Source of the DNA: Enterococcus raffinosus
GTDB taxonomy: Bacteria > Bacillota > Bacilli > Lactobacillales > Enterococcaceae
Reading direction: 5' to 3'
Assembly: GCF_018917525.1 (NCBI RefSeq)
Contig: NZ_JAHLOS010000029.1
Coordinates: 1-60,159 of the forward strand
Length of the DNA stretch: 60,159 nucleotides
The position numbers and the translations under genes were made by a program. This document shows, piece by piece, positions 1-8,426 of this stretch (positions are counted from its first letter, which is position 1; each line of letters opens with the position of its first letter). The notes under the pieces were generated by a model. That model saw only the letters and a list, made by a program, of their open reading frames with translations. It had not been told where the DNA came from and did not search any database.

Positions 1-133
1 CTCTTTGAACTCAGCCTGTGAAAACGCTTCATTAGGCTAGGCTTTTTTGAGTGCACCTTCTTTCAGTTCTTTAGGGTAGAAAACGTGTTACTTTACTCTT
101 GACTTATTACCACTAGACTTATCAAATTAGTTT

Positions 134-376
134 TTACAATAATTCCGCAACATAATCAGCCTCTTTTTCAATCGTTTCTGCATTTTTGAAAGCCATGAAA
201 TCAATTTCTACTTCGTACTCATCTTCTAATTCCCCAATGATTTGTACAAAATTGATTGATTTTGCATCAAAATCTTTCTCTAGATTTGTTTGCGAATTAA
301 ACTTACTTTTATCCGCATTAAATGTTTTTGTAGCAGCATCAATAATCATCTCTGTAACTTCTTCTTTAATTTCCAT
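134..376 (-). CDS. Acyl carrier protein (ACP-like)
   Basis: This 80-residue acidic protein has the size and layout of an acyl carrier protein, which carries acyl groups on a phosphopantetheine arm. The likely attachment site is the Ser in the DAKSINFVQI stretch near residue 40; helix II follows (GELEDEYEVEID). The usual DSL motif is replaced by KSI, so this is probably not the housekeeping fatty-acid ACP. I chose the ATG at 376 because AGGAG lies ten bases upstream; a TTG two codons earlier (382) is possible. The gene is divergent from a holo-ACP synthase gene at 594, which could install the arm. The acyl group carried is unknown. Confidence 0.8.
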   Translation of the reverse strand: MEIKEEVTEMIIDAATKTFNADKSKFNSQTNLEKDFDAKSINFVQIIGELEDEYEVEIDFMAFKNAETIEKEADYVAELL

Positions 377-486
377 CTTCAATCATCTCCTGTAATTAAG
401 TTAAGAAACTTAAGCTGTCTCTTATTGACTTTAGTATACTAATCCCCTCTCTTATATTAATGAACAGATTCCTTTAAAGTGTATAA

Positions 487-500
487 AGTAAACGTTTTCA
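487..500. promoter_or_regulatory. Near-consensus cre (CcpA) site between acp and acpS
   Basis: On the minus strand TGAAAACGTTTACT matches the cre consensus TGNAANCGNWNNCA except at the last base. It lies in the divergent acp/acpS intergenic region, so catabolite control is plausible but not shown. Confidence 0.35.
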
Positions 501-593
501 ATCGAAGTGTCTAATTTAAACAGTATCCCCTTTTCTGTGTATTTAAAATGACTATTTTCGTGCTAGTCTACTGAATAAGAGGAGGTTCTGAAA

Positions 594-971
594 ATGATTA
601 TTGGAATAGGAACAGATTTGTTGGATATCAAAAGAGTGAATCGCATTCTTGAAAATAAACATAGTATTTTCCTAGCTAAAACGTATACAAGAGAAGAGCA
701 CAAGCAAGCCACTTTTTCTTCAAACTCAAACCATTATTATGCGACTCGATTTGCAGGCAAAGAAGCGATATTTAAAACGCTATCTATAGTTGGAAATCAC
801 GTTAACCTTCGAGATATCGAAATACTTAATAATGAAGCTGGAATTCCATATGTACAAGTTTCTGGAAGAATAAGAGAAGTGGGAAAAACAATGGGCATAG
901 AAGAATTTAAAATTTCATTTTCATCAGATGGTGATTACGTTCTTGCCTTTGCTATTGCTCATTCTTACTAA
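594..971 (+). CDS. acpS: Holo-[acyl-carrier-protein] synthase
   Basis: This 125-residue protein transfers 4'-phosphopantetheine from CoA to the Ser of an acyl carrier protein. The two family signatures are visible: GTDLLDI at residues 6-12, containing the Mg-binding Asp, and RFAGKEAIFKTL near residues 52-63. The length is normal for AcpS. An AGGAGG eight bases upstream of the ATG supports the start. In most relatives acpS sits beside alanine racemase; here it lies between a divergent ACP gene and a phosphate acyltransferase gene 38 bases downstream. It may therefore be a second, dedicated AcpS for the local ACP. The stretch before it holds the divergent promoters. Confidence 0.93.
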   Translation: MIIGIGTDLLDIKRVNRILENKHSIFLAKTYTREEHKQATFSSNSNHYYATRFAGKEAIFKTLSIVGNHVNLRDIEILNNEAGIPYVQVSGRIREVGKTMGIEEFKISFSSDGDYVLAFAIAHSY

Positions 972-1008
972 CAATTCACCACTAATAGTAGAAAAGGGAC
1001 TGATCAAA

Positions 1009-2013
1009 ATGGTAAAAACAATTATAAATGAATTAGAAAAAAAGGCAGCCGCAAATCCTAAGAAAGTGGTTTTTCCTGAAGCGACCGATTCAAAAATCTT
1101 GCAAGCAGCAAAACTTGCATTAGATAATAAAATTGCTGAACCAATACTAGTTGGTTCGGTAGAAGAAATCATAACTGCTGCTAAAGAGGCAAATGTAGAT
1201 ATTTCAGGGATGAAATTAGTCTCAAACGAGAATCTAGAACTGAATTCTCATTATGCTGAGGAATTCTATAAAGAGAATCAAATCTTCTCAATAAAAAAAT
1301 TAAATCGGGTCCTTAAAAAGCCCTTATATTTTGCTGCAATGATGGTGCATAAAGGAGACGCTGATGCCATGGTTGCCGGGATTACGAACACAACCTCCGA
1401 TGTTATATTAGCAAGCCAAGTTATCGTTGGGCTCCAAGAAAAGGTAAGTACTGTTTCTAGCCTTTTTCTGATGGAAATTCCACATTTCAATGGACCAGAA
1501 GGAAACTTAATTGTTCTATCTGATGGTGGGGTTTGTCAATCTCCAAATCCAGAAGAACTAGCTGATATTGCTTTAACTACTGCCGATACAACACAGGCAT
1601 TATTAGGGTGGGAACCTAGAGTAGCAATGCTTTCCTATTCAACAATGGGTAGTGCAGTAAGCGAAGATACAAAAGCTGTAGTTGAAGCTTTAAATATAGC
1701 GAAGAAAAAAAATTCACAATTAAAAATTGATGGTGAGTTCCAATTGGACGCAGCAATCGTTCCAGAAGTTGCGAAAAAGAAAGTCCCTCAAGAAAGTGAA
1801 GTTGCGGGGAATGCGAATATTTTAATCGTTCCTGACCTAAATACCGGAAATATTTTATACAAATCCATACAAAGATTTGCAAACGCAAAGGCCTATGGTC
1901 CATTTCTACAAGGTTTTAAAAAGACAATTAGCGACTTGTCTCGCGGATCTAGTGTCGATGATATTTATGGTGTAACTATCATGGCAGTTGTTCGCGCACA
2001 AACATTACTCTAG
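1009..2013 (+). CDS. Phosphate acetyl/acyltransferase (Pta family)
   Basis: The 334-residue protein belongs to the Pta/Ptb family, which interconverts acyl-CoA plus phosphate and acyl-phosphate. Family marks are VVFPEATDSKI near the N-terminus, NPNPEELADIA-like SPNPEELADIA and VAMLSYSTMGSA in the middle, and ANILIVPDLNTGN towards the C-terminus. The start at 1009 is preceded by AAAAGGGA; an upstream in-frame ATG at 928 lies inside acpS and lacks a site. The gene follows acpS closely, so they are probably co-transcribed. The usual SGAxHSTADT loop reads AGITNTTSDV here, suggesting a paralogue with altered substrate preference. Acetyl-phosphate formation is the default guess. Confidence 0.82.
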   Translation: MVKTIINELEKKAAANPKKVVFPEATDSKILQAAKLALDNKIAEPILVGSVEEIITAAKEANVDISGMKLVSNENLELNSHYAEEFYKENQIFSIKKLNRVLKKPLYFAAMMVHKGDADAMVAGITNTTSDVILASQVIVGLQEKVSTVSSLFLMEIPHFNGPEGNLIVLSDGGVCQSPNPEELADIALTTADTTQALLGWEPRVAMLSYSTMGSAVSEDTKAVVEALNIAKKKNSQLKIDGEFQLDAAIVPEVAKKKVPQESEVAGNANILIVPDLNTGNILYKSIQRFANAKAYGPFLQGFKKTISDLSRGSSVDDIYGVTIMAVVRAQTLL

Positions 2014-2260
2014 ACAATTACTATTTGATAGTCCAAAATTACTTGTTTTGATAAAATGCTTGATGTTTCTGCAGAAAAAAAGTTGATTCGAAGGAACCAC
2101 CAGAGGGTTCACAAGCAGTCGTATACTAAAAAATAGATATCAGTTGTTCCTTGTTCTAAACGCTCTTCGTCTTTTTCAGCAAAAATCAATGGGCTTACCT
2201 CTTTTACTCACAAAATTCTGATTATTGAATTCACCACAAAATTAACATAACACGACGAAT

Positions 2261-2285
2261 AGCCCGCAGCTTTTGCGGGCTTAAA
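2261..2285 (+). terminator. Rho-independent terminator-like hairpin
   Basis: AGCCCGCA and TGCGGGCT form perfect 8-bp arms around a 5-base loop, followed by TTAAAA. It lies about 250 bases after pta. The T-run is short, so termination is likely but not certain. Confidence 0.5.
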
Positions 2286-2316
2286 AATTGCTATCATCTT
2301 TTCAATCACAAACTAA

Positions 2317-2356
2317 TCCGCCTCATCCCAACGTTGGATTTTTTTGATGAGGCGGA
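2317..2356 (-). terminator. Terminator-like inverted repeat after the DUF2922-like gene
   Basis: TCCGCCTCATC and GATGAGGCGGA are perfect 11-bp arms around an 18-base loop. It sits just past the stop of the minus-strand gene at 2368 and is its likely terminator. Confidence 0.55.
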
Positions 2357-2367
2357 AACTTGGCTGT

Positions 2368-3051
2368 TTACTCTCGTTTGCGCATACGATTGAGTAGTCG
2401 CTTCCGTTTCTTCTTAGGTTTTTTCTGCGGAGATTCCTTGTTTGCGGAGGCTATTGATTCTTCTGCTTCCTCCTCATATTTCGCCGTAATAATCAGCTTC
2501 ACTGGCGTTGCTTGCTCATCTACTGCGAGGTCCTCCACGGTGACACCTGCCGGCAGACAGGACATGATCATCATCATGGCTTGATTTTCACTGATATCCT
2601 GCGGTTTCACACCCACTGGCAGCTGGATTGTTTTGATCAACCAACCCGGTTTTGGTTGTTCTTCGGTGATGGTGAAATCCTCTGGGAAGCGGATTTCTCC
2701 AGATTTCTTGACAGACTTTGGCTGGGGTTCATCCTTCACAGGAGGTGACGCAACAACAGGTTGTGCTCCGCCAGCTGCTTCCATCGTGATACTCATTGGA
2801 TCGCTAGCTAGTTTCTCAGTTTCTTCTTTATCATCAAAGATCGTCCGGACTTCTTTTACGATCATTTTTGCCCGCAAGACTTCCTTGAATAGAGCGACGC
2901 CGTCTTTTTCAAACAGGCCGATCTTGGTTAATTTGGTTAATGCTGTTTTGACTTGATCCGCGGTTTTTGTCGGATCAAAATGTTTAAATTTGAAATGATG
3001 GGATTTGCCAATGTCGTCGGCAAATTCCGCATCTAACGTAATCGTTTTCAT
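2368..3051 (-). CDS. Hypothetical protein, DUF2922-like modules, basic tail
   Basis: The function of this 227-residue protein is unknown. Residues about 1-75 (from KTITLDAEF to KEVRTIFDD) resemble the small DUF2922 family of Bacillota, with alternating strands and a helix. A Pro/Ser-rich linker follows (about 95-118), and then a second module (GEIRFPEDF to IITAKYEEE, about 118-195) of similar character, so this may be a duplicated or two-domain form. The last 30 residues are strongly Lys/Arg-rich, as in nucleic-acid-binding tails. There is no signal peptide or membrane segment. The start has AAAGGAAA upstream. It lies 58 bases downstream of the 127-residue gene and is probably co-transcribed with it. 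Confidence 0.6.
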   Translation of the reverse strand: MKTITLDAEFADDIGKSHHFKFKHFDPTKTADQVKTALTKLTKIGLFEKDGVALFKEVLRAKMIVKEVRTIFDDKEETEKLASDPMSITMEAAGGAQPVVASPPVKDEPQPKSVKKSGEIRFPEDFTITEEQPKPGWLIKTIQLPVGVKPQDISENQAMMMIMSCLPAGVTVEDLAVDEQATPVKLIITAKYEEEAEESIASANKESPQKKPKKKRKRLLNRMRKRE

Positions 3052-3109
3052 TTTTTAGTTTCCTTTCTTTCGTTTTTCATTTTTTCTTCGCTTAGACTGG
3101 GAATCATCG

Positions 3110-3493
3110 TCATGATTCCGCGAATCCGGTTAATGGTTCTTCAATGATTTGATTCGATAATTGCTCAGTTTCTTCAGCGACATAGGTTTGCGCTGGGAAT
3201 AATTTTGCAGATAATAATTGCCATTCTTTCTTTCCGAAATAATCAGTAAAATAAATATAATAGCGACGCATCGCGGCAGTCGAGCGAGTTTTTAAGAAAA
3301 TGTAGTTCGCTAATCCGCGTAACACACTCTTAAATTCTGATTCGCAGAGTTCTGCCCGAACTTGTAATGCAATCAACATTTCGATGGTGGCCGTGCCATC
3401 TTTTGTCTCATGATAAAACTTGCGAATTCGTTTTTCGACTGTTTTCCGTGACAGCGTAAACAGTTTTTTATTCGTGATGCCATACTCGTGCAA
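3110..3493 (-). CDS. Hypothetical protein (127 aa)
   Basis: I do not recognise this protein. It is predicted to be helical, cytosolic and mostly basic at the N-terminus (SRKTVEKRIRKFYHE), with an acidic C-terminal tail (EETEQLSNQIIEEPLTG). The gene starts with TTG, supported by AGGGGG eight bases upstream; no ATG in this frame gives a better start. It is the first gene of a probable two-gene operon with the DUF2922-like gene. The helical N-terminus with spaced Arg/Lys could bind nucleic acid, but that is only inference. Confidence 0.55.
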   Translation of the reverse strand: MHEYGITNKKLFTLSRKTVEKRIRKFYHETKDGTATIEMLIALQVRAELCESEFKSVLRGLANYIFLKTRSTAAMRRYYIYFTDYFGKKEWQLLSAKLFPAQTYVAEETEQLSNQIIEEPLTGFAES

Positions 3494-3704
3494 ATGGTTT
3501 TCCCCCTTTCATTTAGAATGATTCTTTGTTGAGATATCTACACCAACAACATACGCCTATTTCCAAGAGATTTACACACCAAAAATTTGATGGCAACTAA
3601 AATATAAAAATCTTTAGCGGTTAAACATGATAGCAACGTGCAGCCTGCTATCATAAAATAATACTCGTTAGAAAAAAGTACCCATATCTTTTTCAAAAAA
3701 TAAG

Positions 3705-3736
3705 AAAAAAGCCCACCAAATGACGGACTTTTGACA
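3705..3736 (-). terminator. Weak terminator after the TIM-like gene
   Basis: On the minus strand AAGTCC and GGGCTT arms (one G:T pair) surround a short loop and are followed by a run of T. It lies about 55 bases past the stop of the gene at 3792. Confidence 0.4.
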
Positions 3737-3791
3737 AAAATTCTCGTTTTGAACCGTTCACAAACGCTTTGATACCAGCATTCTTCTCGAT

Positions 3792-4466
3792 TTACTTGAT
3801 GAAATCCAAGACGTTTTTATAATCATTCATCGCATGCAGCATCTCTGAACGTTTTTCAGTCGTTGTTCGATAGCCGCCCAGTTCACCAAAGCCATCCAAG
3901 CCTGACAGTAAGGTGTTTAGGACCAAATTACTGGAGATATTCTTCCTTGCTCCATAAATAATGGCGATATGGGGATTCGCATGTTTAAATGACACTAAAA
4001 AGTCTTTTTGCTCTGTGCTTAAACGCGCATTCACAGTCGAATCCTCCAGATCATCGCTAAAATTCCATTTGATAATATCAATATCCTTTAAGACATTTTC
4101 AGGAATGTCAAAGGGCCTCTCGGTTCTTACTAAGACGGAATAATTCAGTTCTTTGACTATCTCTAAAATATTTTTTATGTTGAAAATCGTTTCAAGATCA
4201 TCAAAAATAATGACCTCAGCACCTTCTGCTCTCAGCTTTTTCAAATTTTCAGGTTTAGCGTCTGTAAAATCAATCGCGAGTTTGACGCGATGAATCACGT
4301 TTTTCACTTTGGCGACATCCTCGCTGCACACGGTAAAGATGGCATCCATTCCTAGCTGTGAGACCTTTTGATCAACCAGCACAGCATTTTTGATGGCCTC
4401 TTCATCCTTCCAAAGCACCTGAGAATTAACACAATAGAACGGGGTTTGCAGTCTTCTTTCCTTCAT
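3792..4466 (-). CDS. Degenerate triosephosphate-isomerase-like protein
   Basis: The 224-residue protein has an alpha/beta rhythm like a TIM barrel. Its C-terminal part (IIYGARKNISSNL...LSGLDGFGELGGYRTT) parallels the phosphate-binding loops of triosephosphate isomerase (YGGSV...N...DGFLVGGASL). The N-terminal FYCVNSQVLW sits where TIM has NxK, but the catalytic Lys, His and Glu motifs (NPK, NHSE, EP) are not recognisable. I infer a non-catalytic or re-purposed paralogue; the assignment is tentative. The start has AAAGGATG upstream, and a good promoter lies at 4586-4614. It is a single-gene unit, divergent from phosphoketolase. Confidence 0.45.
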   Translation of the reverse strand: MKERRLQTPFYCVNSQVLWKDEEAIKNAVLVDQKVSQLGMDAIFTVCSEDVAKVKNVIHRVKLAIDFTDAKPENLKKLRAEGAEVIIFDDLETIFNIKNILEIVKELNYSVLVRTERPFDIPENVLKDIDIIKWNFSDDLEDSTVNARLSTEQKDFLVSFKHANPHIAIIYGARKNISSNLVLNTLLSGLDGFGELGGYRTTTEKRSEMLHAMNDYKNVLDFIK

Positions 4467-4585
4467 ACTCGATCATCCTTTCTTTGATAAAAAACGGGTG
4501 AAAAAAATCACAAACATCTTTAAAAAAAAGAATTCACTCGGCCGAGTTCGTATTTTTTCAAGACGCACCATCAATCTAATTTCGC

Positions 4586-4614
4586 ATTATTCCATAATAA
4601 AAAAAGATTGTCAA
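4586..4614 (-). promoter_or_regulatory. Promoter of the TIM-like gene with overlapping palindrome
   Basis: Minus strand: -35 TTGACA (4609-4614), a 17-base spacer, then -10 AATAAT (4586-4591). The palindrome ATTGTCAACAAT at 4607-4618 covers the -35 and could be a repressor site. Confidence 0.6.
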
Positions 4615-4906
4615 CAATATTGTGAAAATTTGAACATTCAAAATTTTGTTCGTATTCTCTTTCCATTCTTTTTATTCATCAGAGATTCTGGTTCATATCA
4701 TGTGTCATTACCCTTCCGTTTAGATCAAAGAGGTTGCAAGACAACCCGATAAAATCAACACTAATCTCTAAAATAAAAAATTTTTTAACGATTATCCAAT
4801 CAGATACCGCCCTTCTAAACGTTGCTATTTACACATTTCTGACTTTTGATCCGTCACCTTCTCGCTCACTATTTTCCAGTTAGAAAAAGAAAATTGAAAT
4901 TTATCG

Positions 4907-4935
4907 TTTACAAAATCACAAGATAAAGGTATATT
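4907..4935 (+). promoter_or_regulatory. Phosphoketolase promoter
   Basis: -35 TTTACA (4907-4912), a 17-base spacer and -10 TATATT (4930-4935), followed by a 45-base leader and AAAGGAG before the ATG at 4981. Confidence 0.65.
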
Positions 4936-4980
4936 GTACTAGAACTATAAAAGTAAATTTTACCACAAAGGAGCTTTTCG

Positions 4981-7362
4981 ATGACAACCAATTTTGATTC
5001 AACAGAGTATTTAGAAAAAGTAGACGCATGGTGGCGAGCAGCCAATTATATTTCGGTAGCTCAAATGTATTTAAAGGACAATCCGTTATTACGCCGTCCG
5101 ATTCAAAAAGAAGATGTAAAAACTCATCCAATCGGACACTGGGGAACGATTTCTGGTCAAAACTTTTTATACGCGCATTTAAACCGGACGATTAACAAAT
5201 ATGATCTAAATATGTTTTATATCGAAGGTCCGGGCCACGGTGGTCAGGTAATGGTGGCCAACTCTTACTTAGATGGAAGCTACACCGAGATTTATCCTGA
5301 AATTACCGAAGACGAAAACGGCTTGAAACAGCTATGCAAGATGTTTTCTTTTCCTGGCGGCATCGCCTCTCATGCTGCGCCAGAAACACCTGGCTCGATC
5401 CATGAAGGCGGCGAACTAGGTTATGCCCTGTCACATGCTACTGGCGCGATTTTAGATAATCCTGATGTGATTGCGGCGACAGTTGTAGGCGATGGCGAAG
5501 CAGAAACTGGTCCATTAGCCGGCGGTTGGTTCTCAAATGTCTTTATTAATCCTGTAAATGATGGGGCTGTATTGCCGATTCTTTATCTAAATGGCGGAAA
5601 AATCTCTAATCCAACTATTCTCTCTCGCAAGAGCAACGAAGATTTGGCGAATTATTTTGAAGGCTTGGGCTGGAATCCTTATTTTGTTGAAGGAACCGAT
5701 CCGCAGGAAGTTCACGAAATGATGGCGAAAACCTTAGATGCTGTAATTGAGGATATTAAAGAAATTCAAGCTGAAGCACGCAAAGGCAAAGCCGAAGATG
5801 CGACAATGCCAGCTTGGCCAGTTATTTTGTTCCGCACACCAAAAGGTTGGACTGGCCCTGAAACTTGGGACGGCGAACAAATCGCGGGTACCTTCCGTGC
5901 TCACCAAGTCCCAATTCCAGTGGATTCTGAACACATGGAGCACATCGACAAATTAGTGAATTGGTTGAAATCGTATCGTCCAGAGGAACTTTTCGATGAA
6001 AAAGGAAAAATCAAGCAAGAATTACGAGTGGTTTCTCCAGAAGGCGACAAACGCATGGCAAAAAATCCGATTACCAATGGCGGGATTGAACCAAAACCAA
6101 TGAAAATGCCTGATTGGAAGCAGCATGCCATTGATACTTCGACACCAGGTGCGGTAATGGCGCAGGATATGATCGTCTTCGGACAACAAGCCCGTGACAT
6201 GATCACCGAAAATCCGACAAACTTCCGTATTTTTGGTCCTGATGAAACAAAATCAAATCGCTTAAATAAAGTCTTTGAAGTCACTGACCGCCAATGGTTA
6301 GAACCAAAGAATGCAACAGATGAATGGCAATCTTCTGTTGGCCGCGTTATCGATGGCCAATTATCTGAGCATCAGGCCGAAGGGTTTTTAGAAGGCTATG
6401 TATTGACTGGCCGCCACGGGTTCTTTGCTAGTTACGAATCCTTCCTTCGGGTGGTCGATTCAATGTTGACACAGCATTTTAAATGGATGCGTAAAGCCAG
6501 TGCGCACTCATGGCGCAAAAAATATCCGGCTCTGAATGTGATTGCCACTTCGACTGTTTTCCAACAGGATCATAATGGCTATACTCACCAAGATCCCGGT
6601 ATTTTGACCCATTTAGCAGAGAAAAAGCCTGAATTTATCCGCGAATATTTACCAGCCGATGCCAATAGCTTGATGGCGGTCATGGATAAAGCGATGCAGG
6701 ATGAACAAGTCATCAACCTAATCGTTTCAAGTAAACACCCTCGCCCACAATTCTACTCAGCCGCTGAGGCAGAAGAGCTGGTAGAAGAAGGCTTGAAGGT
6801 GATTGATTGGGCAAGTACCGACAACGGTGAAGAACCTGACGTGGTGATCGCTGCGGCTGGTACCGAACCAAATCTAGAAGCATTAGCAGCAGTTTCGCTA
6901 TTGAATAAGAACTTCCCAGAACTAAAAATCCGCTTTGTTAATGTCGTGGATCTTTTGAAGCTGCGCCATCCAGATGTTGATCCTAGAGGCTTGTCTGATG
7001 AAGCCTTCGATGCCATCTTTACTGCGGATAAACCAATCGTCTTCGCCTTCCACGGCTATGAAGGAATGGTGCGGGATATCTTCTTTGATCGTCATAACCA
7101 CAATATTCATATTCATGGCTACCGTGAAAATGGCGATATTACTACCCCATTTGATATGCGTGTCTTTAGCGAAATGGATCGCTTCCATTTGGCGCAAGAT
7201 GCGGCAAACGCAGCATATGGCTTGGATGCAGCAGCATTCTCAGCTAAAATGGATGAAACCCTTCAATTCCACCACGACTTTATTCGTGAAAATGGAACGG
7301 ATATTCCAGAAGTTGAAAATTGGAAATGGGAAGCTCTGAAACAACTACAGCACCAATCATAA
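4981..7362 (+). CDS. xfp: Xylulose-5-phosphate/fructose-6-phosphate phosphoketolase
   Basis: This thiamine-diphosphate enzyme splits xylulose-5-phosphate (and often fructose-6-phosphate) with phosphate to give acetyl-phosphate plus glyceraldehyde-3-phosphate (or erythrose-4-phosphate). It is the key cytosolic step of the heterolactic pathway. The length of 793 residues is normal. Motifs seen are [10 protein letters not shown] and EGPGHGG near residues 52-85, SFPGGIASH, the ThDP-binding [14 protein letters not shown] near 178, and HQDPG around 540. An AAAGGAG precedes the ATG, and a clear promoter and terminator make it a single-gene transcript. The acetyl-phosphate product links it functionally to the Pta-family gene at 1009. 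Confidence 0.97.
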   Translation: MTTNFDSTEYLEKVDAWWRAANYISVAQMYLKDNPLLRRPIQKEDVKTHPIGHWGTISGQNFLYAHLNRTINKYDLNMFYIEGPGHGGQVMVANSYLDGSYTEIYPEITEDENGLKQLCKMFSFPGGIASHAAPETPGSIHEGGELGYALSHATGAILDNPDVIAATVVGDGEAETGPLAGGWFSNVFINPVNDGAVLPILYLNGGKISNPTILSRKSNEDLANYFEGLGWNPYFVEGTDPQEVHEMMAKTLDAVIEDIKEIQAEARKGKAEDATMPAWPVILFRTPKGWTGPETWDGEQIAGTFRAHQVPIPVDSEHMEHIDKLVNWLKSYRPEELFDEKGKIKQELRVVSPEGDKRMAKNPITNGGIEPKPMKMPDWKQHAIDTSTPGAVMAQDMIVFGQQARDMITENPTNFRIFGPDETKSNRLNKVFEVTDRQWLEPKNATDEWQSSVGRVIDGQLSEHQAEGFLEGYVLTGRHGFFASYESFLRVVDSMLTQHFKWMRKASAHSWRKKYPALNVIATSTVFQQDHNGYTHQDPGILTHLAEKKPEFIREYLPADANSLMAVMDKAMQDEQVINLIVSSKHPRPQFYSAAEAEELVEEGLKVIDWASTDNGEEPDVVIAAAGTEPNLEALAAVSLLNKNFPELKIRFVNVVDLLKLRHPDVDPRGLSDEAFDAIFTADKPIVFAFHGYEGMVRDIFFDRHNHNIHIHGYRENGDITTPFDMRVFSEMDRFHLAQDAANAAYGLDAAAFSAKMDETLQFHHDFIRENGTDIPEVENWKWEALKQLQHQS

Positions 7363-7372
7363 GAATCCTTAC

Positions 7373-7403
7373 AAAAAGCCAAGGTGTCACATCTTGGCTT
7401 TTT
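7373..7403 (+). terminator. Terminator after phosphoketolase
   Basis: AAAGCCAAG and CTTGGCTTT arms around a 9-base loop, followed by further T. Confidence 0.8.
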
Positions 7404-7439
7404 GCTTAAAATTTTAACGATGAAAAAGAGGTGAAAAAC

Positions 7440-7841
7440 GTGGAGCAAACTGTCGTAATCATTAAACCAGATGGCGTTAAGCGAAAACTAATTGGACGAA
7501 TTATCCAGCGCCTTGAGGATCGTGGCTTGGTCATCAAGGAAATGCAGCAAAGAACCCTCGATGTCCCATTAGTTAAGGCCCATTATGCTCACCTAAAGGA
7601 CAAGCCCTTCTTTGATGACCTGCTGGCCTATATGACCTCAGGCCCAGTCGTTGTCATGATTGTTGAGCAAAAAGAAGTCATTCGGATCATTCGAACCATG
7701 ATTGGCACAACCAATGCCTTGGAAGCTGCGCCAGGAACGATTCGCGGAGATTTCGCGCTAAACGGCAGTGAAAATATTATTCACGCTTCTGATTCTCCAG
7801 AAGCCGCGGCGATCGAGATTCAGCGATTTTTTCCTAACTAA
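7440..7841 (+). CDS. ndk: Nucleoside diphosphate kinase
   Basis: The enzyme transfers the gamma-phosphate between nucleoside tri- and diphosphates through a phospho-His. The family marks are all present: IIKPDGVKR at residues 7-15, the catalytic His115 in NIIHASDS, and TIRGDFA before it. The GTG at 7440 fits best, because AGAGGTG ends six bases upstream. An earlier GTG at 7431 lies within that site. This gives 133 residues, against about 140-150 usual; the slightly short central loop is the only oddity. It lies 77 bases after phosphoketolase, past a terminator, so it probably has its own transcript. A bidirectional terminator follows. Confidence 0.95.
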   Translation: MEQTVVIIKPDGVKRKLIGRIIQRLEDRGLVIKEMQQRTLDVPLVKAHYAHLKDKPFFDDLLAYMTSGPVVVMIVEQKEVIRIIRTMIGTTNALEAAPGTIRGDFALNGSENIIHASDSPEAAAIEIQRFFPN

Positions 7842-7856
7842 ATAAATAGTTAAAAA

Positions 7857-7902
7857 AAGAAGTACAATCCTGAGTTATTTCACTCCGATTGTACTTCTTT
7901 TC
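7857..7902. terminator. Bidirectional terminator (ndk / yjbQ)
   Basis: AAGAAGTACAATC and GATTGTACTTCTT are perfect 13-bp arms, A-rich on the left and T-rich on the right. It serves the converging ndk and yjbQ transcripts. Confidence 0.85.
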
Positions 7903-8421
7903 TTATTCACCCATAATCATTAAATTGCAGGTACGCGTGCGTTCGCGATTTTGATCCCAATCAACAAAATACAAATACCCAACTGAACCGATCAATGGTT
8001 CGCCATCCTTGATAATGACCGTTTCGCTGGCTCCGAAGAACGAGCCCTTAATGTGGGCGTCCGCGTTTAAAATCGAGACTGGATCAGGCAGATAATTGGG
8101 GTCCTTGGCGGCTAAGTCTTTGAGAAATTCCACATGGGCTGGACCAGGATATAAATAATCAGACTCGGTGTATTGTCGTGGAATTAATTTGTCTAAAATG
8201 CGATTTTGATCAACCTGTAAAAATTCGTCACCCTTCCAATCCTTGTCGTGAACGTATTCTTCAAAAATGACTGAACACGTCGTATGAGGAGTCGTAATGG
8301 CACATAGGCCGTCTTGAATGCCTGAATTTTTGATCGCTTTTCTTAATTGAAGAGTAATATCTAGATACGTCACCTTCCCCGCTTGAGTATCCAGTGATAA
8401 TTGTTCATGCTTTACAGCCAT
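7903..8421 (-). CDS. YjbQ/UPF0047 family protein
   Basis: The 172-residue protein belongs to the YjbQ (UPF0047) family, small trimeric proteins. Some members have been reported to have weak thiamine-phosphate synthase activity; their true role is unsettled. Conserved stretches are TTPHTTCSVIFEE near residue 43 and the C-terminal block HIKGSFFGASETVIIKDG, which holds the metal-binding His. It is the last gene of a tight three-gene operon (aldolase, TIM-like, this gene), five bases after the TIM gene, so it probably serves the same sugar-phosphate pathway. It is a little longer than typical members (about 135-145), with extra residues mid-protein. Confidence 0.82.
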   Translation of the reverse strand: MAVKHEQLSLDTQAGKVTYLDITLQLRKAIKNSGIQDGLCAITTPHTTCSVIFEEYVHDKDWKGDEFLQVDQNRILDKLIPRQYTESDYLYPGPAHVEFLKDLAAKDPNYLPDPVSILNADAHIKGSFFGASETVIIKDGEPLIGSVGYLYFVDWDQNRERTRTCNLMIMGE

Positions 8422-8426
8422 TTTGC

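Larger units (their letters stand above)
2014..2367. other. Intergenic region with two hairpins
   Basis: No gene is seen in this stretch between pta and the DUF2922-like gene. It holds a GC-rich terminator-like hairpin at 2261-2281 and a long inverted repeat at 2317-2356. A small stem (GAACC/GGTTC) lies near 2093-2109 and has no assigned role. Confidence 0.6.
4467..4980. other. AT-rich divergent intergenic region (TIM-like / phosphoketolase)
   Basis: No convincing gene is present; the one open frame (from 4498, plus strand) lacks a ribosome binding site. The stretch holds the promoter of the TIM-like gene (4586-4614) overlapped by the palindrome ATTGTCAACAAT (4607-4618), and the phosphoketolase promoter (4907-4935). 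Confidence 0.6.

Noticed and set aside
20-40. cre-like TGTGAAAACGCTTCATT at the left edge
   Set aside because: The CG is out of register with the consensus ends, so it fails as a full site.
2092-2110. GAACC...GGTTC stem as a tRNA T-arm
   Set aside because: No acceptor, anticodon arm or CCA-type end nearby.
4620-4637. Possible Rex (redox) site TTGTGAAAATTTGAACAT
   Set aside because: Only one half-site fits; the other matches at four of seven positions.
4498-4752. Plus-strand 84-codon frame between the TIM-like gene and phosphoketolase
   Set aside because: No ribosome binding site, odd composition, and it covers the divergent promoter region.
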